64,000 bases of DNA from Ganoderma boninense (lineage: Eukaryota; Basidiomycota; Agaricomycetes; Polyporales; Polyporaceae). The position numbers and the translations under genes are program-made. Position 1 is the stretch's first letter. Each line of letters starts with the position of its first letter. The DNA is taken from assembly GCA_002900995.3 (NCBI GenBank), contig CM035304.1:2760823-2824822 (forward strand). The letters are read 5' to 3'. Below, one piece after another: positions 44,696 through 54,822 of this stretch. The notes under the pieces are model-generated. The model worked only from the letters and a program-made list of their open reading frames with translations, searched no databases and had not been told where the DNA came from.

Positions 44696-46645
44696 TTAAT
44701 CCTTCTTCTCCTCCTTGTTCTCCGACGCGGGCTGCTCTGCACTTGCAGCGCCGTCGGCGTTGCGCTTCTCGTAGACCTTCTGGAAGAGGCCCAGCGACGC
44801 CTGCTGCGTCTCGTTGATCTTCTCGCGGATCTTGTCCGCGTCAACCGCCGCGTCGCCCGCCTGGCCCTTGACCGCAAGCTCACGCAGCTCAGCGACGAGC
44901 GCGGCGACCTTCTCCTTCTCGGTCGCGTCGATCTGGTCCTTGAACTCGTTCATCGCCTTCTCTGTGTCTGCGCACACCGAGTCCGCCTTGTTCGCCTCCT
45001 CGATCAGGCCCTTGCGCGCCTTGTCAGTCTCCGCGTACTCCTCGGCCTCCGACACCATGCGCTCGATGTCCTTGTCCGAGAGACCGGACGAGGACGCGAT
45101 GGTCATCGACTGGTCCTTGTTGGTCGCCTTGTCCTTGGCAGCGACGTGGACGATACCATCTGCAAGAAGTCGATTAGATACAGAGACAACGACGACAGAA
45201 CACTCCAAACATACCAGCATCGATGTCGAAGGTGATGTCAATCTGGGGGACACCCTTGGGCGCGGGCGGAATGCCGACAAGGTTGAAGTTGCCGAGGAGC
45301 TTGTTGTCGCGGACGAGCTCACGCTCACCCTGGAAGATCTTGACCTCAATGGCAGTCTGACCGTCCGCCGCCGTCGAGGTGACGTCAAGCTCTCGAACTA
45401 CGGTCGCATGACCTTCAAGTTGATGTGCTTGGGGCCCGATGCGTCAGCGGCGATGAAGGGCAAGTTGATCTCCGTCTGTGTCGTCGACGACAGCTCAATC
45501 TTCGCCTTCTCCGACGCCTCACAAATACGCTGGATGGCGACGGGGTCGTCCTTGAGGTTGAACTCCTTCTGGAACTCCTCCAGGATATGCTTGACGAGGA
45601 CGATGTCGAAGTCCTCGCCACCAAGGTGAGTGTCACCGTTCGTTGACATCTGCATCTCAAGGATCGAGATATCGAAGGTTCCACCTCCGAGATCGTACAC
45701 AGCAATAATAGAGTTGTCAGCGCGGTCAAGTCCGTAGGCGAGCGCGGCCGCTGTGGGCTCGATGATGACACGGAGGACGTCGAGACCCGCGACGGTCCTT
45801 CGTTGCTTGCCGTTGCGCATCGTTGAAATACGCGGGAACGGTAACAACAGCGCGGCTACGAATTCGTGAGCCAACACGCAAGGGCTGAACGAAAGCAGGC
45901 TACTCACTTGACCTTTTTGCCCAGATACTGCTCCGCGGTGTCTCGCATTTTCGTCAATAACGTAGCCGACAACTCTTCCGACGACTGCCACATTACAGAC
46001 ATTAGACCACTCCCTTCGCGCAATTGACTGCCAAAACTCACGAATTGTTGCTTTTTGTCGCCGTTCATGACCTCCACCGCTGTCCTGCCATCAGATTTTT
46101 TCACAATGTTGAAAGGCCTGAGTACGGGTCAGCACATTAATCCAAGCAATGGAAATGTAGCAGATGAGAAAATTGGTGGGTCGAAGGATATTTGACGATC
46201 ATCCCTTCTGATTGGACGGAAGCAATCATAATAATGCAAATGAACATCATAATTCCACTGTTTTCCGAGCGCAACCTTCCTCCTTCCCCACTGTGACTTG
46301 TTCACAGGAGTGTAATGCACGCCGTGCTAGCGGAAGGACGTTGCCTCGCACCAGTGTCCGAGGCAAGCGCGTCGGTATGACGGGGAACATGAAGATAGGC
46401 CAACAACATGTGAAGTGACACCTCATCAGGCTAGCCTGAGTCAAGAAAACTAGCATGGTCCCCATGGAAAGCGAGCAGAAAGAATGATCGCGAAGAATGA
46501 ACTGACTCACCAATGCGCTGCACTGGCATCCTGCTTAACCTCAGCGTCGCTGAACTTGCGACCAATGAGACACTTGAACGCGAAGACGGTGTTGGCCGAG
46601 TTGACGACGGCCTGCCGCTTGGCTGGCAGGCTGGCGATGAAGCGC
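44696..46645 (-). pseudogene. Truncated mitochondrial Hsp70 pseudogene, unit 1
   Basis: It aligns with the intact gene at 54823-57494 but lacks the N-terminal exons: homology stops near 46640, at the duplication junction. About 350 bp is deleted between GTCGAG and GACGTCAAGCTCTCG near 45375, which removes the end of the ATPase domain and the start of the peptide-binding domain. There are smaller losses near 45655 and 45795. The C-terminal exon (45158 to 44696) is nevertheless open and differs from the intact gene at only about a dozen bases. It cannot make a working chaperone. Confidence 0.88.
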
Positions 46646-46654
46646 CACTCGTGC

Positions 46655-47884
46655 AACCTACTTCAGTCCTCAAATTTGGAGGACGTGCACATCGTTTCCG
46701 GTTTTGTCAACTGGCATGCGCGCTGCACGGAGAGGACGCCGTGCAGCATATGGTGAACGACGGCGACGAGCACGAAGACAGTCCTTCACCCTTCAAGCTC
46801 GGCTGTCATCCCGGCTCCCCTCTCCCCGCCGCCGATGTACCCAACGTTGCAAGGGACGTAAATTGTTGTCTTTTCACCGAAAAGCAGCTTGAGGTCGGGC
46901 GGTCGAACAGCTTGAGATCGAAGAAGATAAGACGCGAGGTGGAAGAGGATGAGTTTGGAATAAAGCAGGTTGTTGATGTGGACGACTCTTACTCAAGAGA
47001 AGGGATGGGCGAGACGGAGAGAAGATGATGATTTGCCAGGGTGGCCATACTACCGCGGGGAGAGGAGCAATGAGTTGGCCTCGGACTCCGGAGCTGAGGC
47101 TGGGGCAGGACCTCTGGACGCTGGGCGCCCATCCGCACCCGGGGCCTCGGGCCGGGACCACCGGCCAGTGGCCGAAAACCCTTCCAGCTTCAAGCTTCAA
47201 GCTTCATCTGCTCCTACCATGCACGGAACACTCCACCTACGTCTTCGCTCTCTTCATCTACCTCAAAATATGGTCCTCTCCACCGCACAAACTCAGGCCG
47301 TCGGCGTCCCATCAAGTACCACAGAAGCGAGGAGCACAGGAGGGATGGTTATGCCATGCGAGGCGGATCACCCTGGTAAGCGCATGGATATATGCAGGAT
47401 ACAGACATGCAACATGAAGTCTTACTCAACAGAAAGTCGTATTGCCTGAATTCAGGGTTGGCACACTTTGGGCAACTTTCCGGTGAGTCCGATCGGGATT
47501 ACGGTCACGGCTGGGTGCCGCGTTGGACTGAGCTCGAGGTAGACGGTAGCCCGCGGATCCTACGGTTCCCCTGTAATTATGGCAGGTAGTAGGTCATATC
47601 ACCTTTCTGATGAGCCCCGACTCTCTGTCCGGTGGCGAACCAGCCGTGGGCGATTCCCGAGGTAGTGTTCGTATACCCGGAGGTTGTTTCATGTGAGTAC
47701 ATGCGCCCGATTTCTCCTTCTCACCACCGACGTCTCTGACACGATTCATATATATCATTTTAGCTTAGGTATGGCGCATACAGTGGTCAATTTTCACAAG
47801 CATTGCGGTGCGGTCTGCCCACGCCAGCAGTCCGTTCGGCATATCCGCTCAGGTATAACCACGAGAGACTGTGGACCTGGATAG
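46655..47884. other. Non-coding start of duplication unit 2
   Basis: Matches 37085-38389 in patches. No gene is supported. Confidence 0.4.
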
Positions 47885-48840
47885 GAAGTCCTCCTTGCGT
47901 ATATCGACGAAGAGTACATGACCCGTAGGTACAATGTTCACCAACTTGGCGCTTCCGAAGGCGAGCCATTGTTCAGACCTGTTCCACTCAACATTGACCT
48001 GGCTATGGCGCACTCAGTTCGACTCCCGGCTTGGCAAGTTTGAATTGCAACACAACGCGTCAAGATGCTCGCGCACTCCATGATGGTCTGTGATCCAGCC
48101 TCAAGGCAGCCAGTTGTATACAACACTGACGTGCCAGTTTGCCAGATCAATGAAGGGCGCTGGCAAACGACATTGTAGCAAAGCTGATTTCGACTTTCCC
48201 TCCGATCCAACGTGACCGGACTCTCCTGTACCGATCATGCTGACTCCTTTGTCACAACGCCCTCATTCTCGACATAGGTGGACATTCAGACCTCGGACTG
48301 TCCGGAGACGTTTTGGGTGACTGTACGGGGCACACGTCGTTTCGCTGTCCTGCCGCGACGTCTTGCAGATGCTGAAGGCTACCAGAGAGGAGCTCAAAGG
48401 CAGTGCGGACTTCGATCAAGATCATGTGTGGTGCTAGAGACGTCTCATCGACTGACTGGGTCAAGACCGCGCATTTCATGATCAAGAGAGTGGAGGGAGG
48501 TGAACACGACGACTTACAAATAGGGGGGAAAACCAGTTCAACAGGTGGTTGCTTCGCCATGCGCCTAACCGGCGTTACTGACAACGTGCTATATCAGTGA
48601 ACACACCGCGTTTACGCATACAAAAGCTGGCGCAGAAAGGTCCCATCCGTATTCGACAAGGAGCGCAGGTTAGTTTCGCTCTATATCTGGTACCTGGTGG
48701 TAGTAGTTGGCTGTTCAGGCTGACGTGGGCATTAGAGAGCTTAAGCCGGGCGTGGATCGCATCCGGCATCTGCTGCTGTTGGACGAGAATCAACTCGGCG
48801 TCGCGACGCTAGGACGGACGACAGACACAGGTCAAAGTTG
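47885..48840 (+). pseudogene. Amidohydrolase relic in unit 2
   Basis: It has the same broken layout as the unit 1 relic. The recognisable patches are AAGATGCTCGCGCACTCC, LKATREELKGSAD at about 48370, AARDVSSTD and GTTGGACGAGAATC near the end. Shared lesions with unit 1, such as the loss of the FIKIM motif, show that the gene was already dead before the duplication. Confidence 0.75.
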
Positions 48841-49251
48841 TTTCCAATTCGACGTAAGCCTCTCCCGCTGACATCTGCATGTACGTCTGGTAGGAACTCG
48901 GCATGGGCGTGTAAGTAGTCCGAACTCCGCCTTCGGCCTCTCCTCATCATGTACAGTACAGTGGTGTACTACCCGTCCGGAGTCTACATGTTTCGGAGGC
49001 CACCGCAAGCTCAGAATCGCGCTAGCCGCTATGGTTTAAACGGTAACAATGACAGGCCAAGTGCAGGAATATGTCAATTGGAATCTATGAGTCGATGGTT
49101 GATTCTCAGACGAGCGGTCGGAGCTGACCTCTTTCTCACGCAATCGCGTTGTGGGTCCAGTCGCACAGCCCATCGTCTCCGCTCGTCTCCGGCCATCTAC
49201 ATATCCCATCTCCCCCCCATCGATATCGTTGTCTCCTTCCACAATCCGACG

Positions 49252-50644
49252 ATGTCTGCGTCTGCCCTCACCCTCGAACCCTCTGCGCTATCTCCTACGT
49301 CCGCCATGGCCTCCGAATCCTCATTTCCCCTGGAGATATACGAGCATATCTTGGACTTCGTCGCCGAGGACATCAGTATCTGCCGTTGGAAACGGACGCT
49401 AGCGAACGCTTCCCTTGTTTGCCGTGGCTGGCATCCCAGAAGCCGTGCGCTCTTATTCCGTGTCATGCGCTTCGTCACCGCGGATGAGGACACGCTCGTT
49501 CGCTACCGGAATCACCTGGCGGTCGCTCCACGCCTGGCAGCCTATATTGAAGAAGTCCGCCTTATGCATCGACCGTACGACGGCAGGCTTTTGGAGTCGT
49601 TCCCGAGGTGGCTGGGAATTTACCTCCCTCGCCTCCGGGCAGTGTTTGTCAAGCTTACGAGGCTTGGCAAACTTCTCAACATGCATCATTTCTTCTGCTT
49701 GCCTAGGGTCCGGGTACATAGCGTCAGGACCCTTGAATACGACTCCATACGCCTGTGGAATACCTCCGAATTTGAAGGGCTTCTATTACCCTACCCTAAC
49801 GCGCGTATCTTGACGCTGCACATGGTGTGGTGGATGAACATTGCGGATATGTTTCAATGCAAGGGTCTACCGAGGCCGCTCAAGACACCTCTCGCCCTAA
49901 CGGAAATACGTCTTATGCTCTATGCGTCTGGAAAGGTTGGTAGTATGAAGTTGTCAATCGATTAGGATCTCATGACCAATTGCCCACCCAGGAATATATT
50001 CATCTCGGGAACAGACTGGGCTACGAATACCTCCTGCAAGCGTGCAAGGAAACACTAGTGAAGCTGTTGCTCAATATTATTCCCATTCGAGTTCTCGTGC
50101 TAGACTTCCCAGGTTTGTCCCCAAGTCCCATTTCAAATGTAGCGATGATTCCTCACATTCTTGTTCAGGCAGTTATCCCCTCAATGTCATCGACTTTCCC
50201 TGTCTCGATGTCCTCCATCTAGAGATATTTGTGACGCCAACATCCGCAACCATTTTCGAAGACAAGGATGGCCACCCCAGTGTTCCTTACTCTGAAGTGG
50301 ATATTCTAATCCTGAGCCTCCTACGTCGCATCAACGCAGTCGGATTACGCATCCTGAGGCTCAGCTTTTCCGCTGCAGACGTTGATCAAGCACCGGATCG
50401 ATTTGTGGAATATCTCGCCGCAATGCATGAACCTTTGGCGGAACTGATTTTTGGGTCTTGGTTTCCAAACCTCAAGGCAATTGTGCTTGACCTAGGATGC
50501 CGGAGTCGTAACATTCCCTGGTGGCAATCTCAGATCAGCAAGTGTTTTCCGAAACTGGAGAAGGTCGTTTCCGTTCAGGTCATGCAACATGACCATTTGA
50601 GGTACGTGCTTCAGAAATTATTCAACAAAGGCTTGTATTCATGA
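49252..50644 (+). CDS. F-box-like protein, unit 2 copy
   Basis: Paralog of 39768-41187. The F-box-like start is FPLEIYEHILDFVAED and LANASLVCRGWHPRSRALLF. Leucine-rich segments follow (LPRLRAVFVKL, EFEGLLLPYPNARILTLH, ALTEIRLML). After an intron (donor near 49937, acceptor CCCAG before EYIHLGNRLGYEYLL) and a second one before SYPLNVIDFPCLDVLHLE, the frame runs to the stop at 50644. The last exon includes RILRLSFSAADVDQAPD and NLKAIVLDLG. It is intact and probably expressed. SCF receptor function is inferred from the F-box-like start alone. Confidence 0.7.
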
Positions 50645-51850
50645 AGGCGGTAGTGAGGACATTCGATCCGACGGGCGGCACGAGTTCTACTACGGATCGT
50701 AAAGCAAAGGTCGATATGGGTATGATACATCGCTGACTGGGAAGCCACGCACTCGCAGCCTATGCACAACACAGCCACTCGCCCTGTCCTAGATAATTCC
50801 GCTCCTACTCTCCAGGCAGTTTTTACCGTGTTCGCATATGATGACTGCCTCCTCGTTATCGTCACACCTTGCTCTCCGTCCCTCATGTACCTACGACTGC
50901 CAGTATACTAGTAGCCGGCAGCCGCCTCGCTGGAACCCGAATCCCTGTCTTTCTCTCCATTTCCAACCCGATCCGACGGGCTGCGCAACTTCGACTGCGA
51001 TCACCCCTGCGGGAGTGACGTTCGCCGCGACCTCGCGTCTCGTGTCTCGATGATCTCCACCTCGACTCGTTGCGTATTTTGTATTCAATCACGTGACTCC
51101 TCGATCTACCTCGCTCGGAGACGACGTACACGGCGGGACTACTGTAGACTCCGGGATCCCTGCCACCCCTGCACTCCTGCAACATCCACTCCTTATGTAC
51201 GTGGCACTCCCCTTTCAGCACGCTCAACGGACCGTCGCACGTTCGGACCGCACACTCACGGAGCGTACAGGTCCATCGTCGATCGCTCCGGAATATTAGG
51301 CTACTAGTAGTAGTATTATAGGAGCAGGGAACAGTGAACATTGAAGGTTATTCAAGTCGTAGGCGGCCAATTTGTACTCATCATTAACGCGCCACTGCTT
51401 TCTGACTTCACACTTTTGGGTTGCAGCCAGTGTGCCAGTGCCCCATCCGAAAATGCAGCACTAAAGATGGCATACTGTATTGTGCCCTCCAGCGACTATG
51501 TGTGATGCGAGGCAACTTTTCGACTGGCGCATCAGCAAGTTTGCGTTGTCGGTTTGCCGATCGCCTCGCAGTAACCCGCACTCTGATAGGTCGCCTCCAT
51601 CTCCCGCCGCCTTTTGTGCGGGCATCCATGGTGCCCCTGCAGTCGCCTCTGCAGTTAAACACGCTACGACGTCACGTAACAATATGCCTCGGGTCTCCGC
51701 CTCCTCAGCTCAGATGCTTGAGACTTAAACCGGAGTGTTCGGCATGATCTTGTTCCATTCCCTTCGTGACCTCTATTCCACACACTACTCCCCTATATCG
51801 CTGGCACTTTCTTTCTCCGAGTCTACAACGACATAGCTGGCAACAATAAT
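50645..51850. other. Unit 2-specific insertion and promoter region
   Basis: The matching interval in unit 1 (41188-41720) is some 670 bases shorter. Extra sequence lies at about 50650-51350. Within it, ACTAGTAGCC at about 50908 and its reverse complement at about 51298 could be the ends of a small inverted-repeat element. No protein-coding gene is supported. Confidence 0.4.
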
Positions 51851-53105
51851 ATGACCACCCACTATCTTGCTGCCAAATTCGTTTGGGACTTGGCGTCGAG
51901 AGATGCACACAGTCTTGATGCTTATGATTCAGATTCTGTGGCGGCGTTGAGTGTGAGCTGCTACCAGATAGCCTCACCTCTAGCCATCCTGCTACCACAG
52001 ATATCCCGATCCTCGGAACGAAGCTTGGATACCCTTGTTTATGATCTTGTGCAATCTGTGGAAGGAAGACTCATCCTACAATTCGAATGTCCTCACTTTG
52101 AATGGTGGGATCACTTGCTCGAAGTATCCCGACACATTGCTGCTAGCGGAGTCCTTCACGTGTCGCGGCCTCAGTGCAACCGGACGAACCTGATGGACAC
52201 CAAGTTGCTTCTAGGCATACTTCCGAGTCCTGGTCCCCATAGAATTTGCTTCTTGAGTGACACCACAACTGAGGCGAGTAGATTCTATCCATGGTCACGT
52301 TAGTGCGTGACTTCACATGGGCTCATCGACTTGATACCTACCGACAGGATCCTTGTGCAGCCGCGGGAGCTTTTTTCATGTCGTGGGTCGGCCGCTGTCA
52401 AAACCAGCTGAAATTTATTCTCTGCGATATCTTCTCGATCGCGAGTCTAGTCAATCTATACCATGACGGTCAGTCGTCGCATGTCCACACGACGCCAGAA
52501 TATACCAGACACACTTACCCAATCATGCCCTCACTAGATCCCAAACCCCCACCAGGCCCAAAGTCCCCGGAAACCTCATCTCATCCGTTCAACTGACGCC
52601 AAGGATCGACGCGAAACAGCTCAAGACCATCTTCGTCCTCGTGCCATTCAAGCCCGATGGAAGCTACTCCTATCTCACCGCCGTCGACGTCCTCAACGTC
52701 GCACACACCGTCGGTCGCCTGTTCGCGGAAGGGCGGCTTGAGGTCTCCAATGCGACCCTGCTTGTATGGGCGTGCTATCCGCGCAAGCTCGCCGCGCGTG
52801 GCGACTTCTCCGAGGAGGCGACGCGCCATCGCCTTCACGAGGAGCTGGAGCCTCACATTCGGCGGCTGCGTGATCTTCCGCCAATTCGCCATGGGTCTGG
52901 TGAGTCGTGCACCGGTGTCCGGCCGTTTCGCGAAGTGGAGTTCCGAATGTGTCCGTACGACCAGTGGCATGCGGGAGGGATCGCCGAGATACCGGAGGAA
53001 GTCTGGGAGGCCATTTTGAAGGCGACAGAAGGCGATAGCGAGACCAGTCTAGGGGCGACGGCAGAGGCGAGAACGGGGGAGGCACGGACAGGAGAAGACT
53101 CTTGA
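51851..53105 (+). CDS. Lineage-specific protein of unknown function, unit 2 copy
   Basis: Paralog of the gene at 41721-42915 and not assignable to a named family. The first exon (51851 to about 52292) encodes MTTHYLAAKFVWDLAS, ILQFECPHFEWWDHLLEVS and GVLHVSRPQC. The second reads DPCAAAGAFFMSWVGRCQNQ then LKFILCDIFSIASLVNLYHD. The last starts DPKPPPGPKS, has VDVLNVAHTVGRLFAEGRLE, LLVWACYPRKL, LHEELEPHIRRLRDLPPIR and WHAGGIAEIPEEVWEAIL, and stops at 53103-53105. One C seems missing at CC 52585-52586, where unit 1 has CCC and stays in frame. Conservation of the same residues in both copies suggests that the protein is, or recently was, under selection. Confidence 0.55.
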
Positions 53106-54820
53106 TCGCCCCTACTTACCATGGCGGCGATGGACGCGACGCCTACCCCGGATCACTCTCGGACGAGGCATTCCTCATTCTCCATCCTTCCCTTGCATTC
53201 TCCGTCACCTGCACATCACATCGACATCAGAGCATCACTGTATCAAACAGTAGACTTCCTGTATCAGTAGCAGCACTGTACATCACGCATCGTGCCATGA
53301 TCACTGCATTCATGTTTTACCAGTCCTTTACGACGCGCCGCTCGACGTTTGAACGGGGCACTGGCATGCGTCATACAATACGGAACGCCGCGCTCGACCT
53401 TCGAGGTCTAGACCCCCAAGAGGCCGAACGCGTCAGGCCGGTTGGGCGGCATCCCAGCGCTGTTGGCCACAATTGTCAGGTCGTTGCCGGCGCCGGCGAA
53501 GAATGGAGAGGAATGTTTCAGGTCCGGGACGGGCGGGCTCGCCCCTGCAGGCCACTGCGGCACGCAACAGCTTGCAAGGTGTGCCCCTCGACGCCTCGAG
53601 CGAGAAGTTATTGTGCGTATTGTGCTGCATGCCGCCCCATCCCTCGCCCCATGGCTGATGAGTCAGTTACAGAGACATACGGCGTCGTCGCCGAGGCTCA
53701 GTCACCGGCCACTGATATGGTACGAATGGCATGCTTGCGGTGTGCCCCACAACGCGCCGCTCACGGTCGATCGGGGCAGCGAGTATACTGGGGCACCCTC
53801 GAAACCTTTCCACGACCGTCATGGACCTCTCGCTTCCAATGATGGTCGCCCATCGACGAATGACATCCGGATGAATCGCGGCTTACCTTCGGGGTCACTC
53901 CTCATTGAAGTTTCACGAGGGCCTGAACTCGGCGAGGCTCAGATGCCCGAGCTGCAAGAAGAATTATATCCTGTTGAAATGTCGCTCAGCAGACACTGGC
54001 AACGAGGAAAGGTCAGGCTAGAGCTCGAGCACCGAATATTAGATGCGCGTTCAAACAGTGCTCACCGGGAGTCTCGCCTCGAAACACAACCGAGTGCGAA
54101 GCCATAAGAACCGCCGCCGGTGCCAGTCACTGCGACGCTGAGATCTACTAGGGCATCGAAAGACCACCTTCAAGACTGAGTGTTCGTGTTCAGCGTCCAC
54201 CAGCCACGACGGCGAAACGCGACGCCACCTTCGGGCGCCTCAGTTGCCCTTCGTGTCGCAGCCCAGAACATTCGATCGACCCTCGACCGACCGATGCACG
54301 CACGACCTTGGCGAAAGGCGGGGCCGGCGAGCACACTCCTGGTCCAACCATCAACGCGTGTCGATGCTGCAAAATACATTGCTGCTGGAAGCGGCGCCCG
54401 GGGCGCCGCGACTACACTACGGCGAAAGCGAGATCCAAGAGTGCGTATGCTGCTGAGCGGGGGTGGTCGTGATACGTGGTGTTTGCTGAAAGTTTGCGTG
54501 AGCATGAGTAAAGAGTAATAGTAGTAGTAAGACACGACTGGCGCGCACCCGGCCACAGGGACCGCGGGGGAAGGGGGGAGGGGGCGACCAGCGGAATAAG
54601 GATGTTGTGCTAATGTACGGGAAATAAAAGGCGATGGTACTTTTCGCTGCGTACTAAATCTATGGTGGAATGATGCTGCGGAGGGTAGCGACGTGGGGCA
54701 TGAGCGGGAGCGGGGAGAAGGATCGTCTACCGACGACGGAGCACTGTGGGGCACGAGGGGAGGCGGCGCGGGTAGAGTGGAGGGGCGAAGCAAACGACGA
54801 GCTAGGAAGAGCGAGCGGGA
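53106..54820. other. Conserved non-coding stretch, unit 2
   Basis: Counterpart of 42916-44690. It is blockwise similar, with no intact frame shared by both copies. Confidence 0.45.
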
Positions 54821-54822
54821 AC

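Larger units (their letters stand above)
37085..46650. repeat. Segmental duplication, unit 1
   Basis: This stretch and 46650-57120 are homologous in the same order and orientation. Alignment starts at GAAGCACCACTAGTGC (about 37076) matching GAAGCGCCACTCGTGC (about 46638). It runs through an amidohydrolase relic, an F-box-like gene, a lineage-specific gene and an Hsp70 copy. Divergence is uneven: F-box proteins are only moderately similar while the Hsp70 3' ends are almost identical. Confidence 0.85.
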
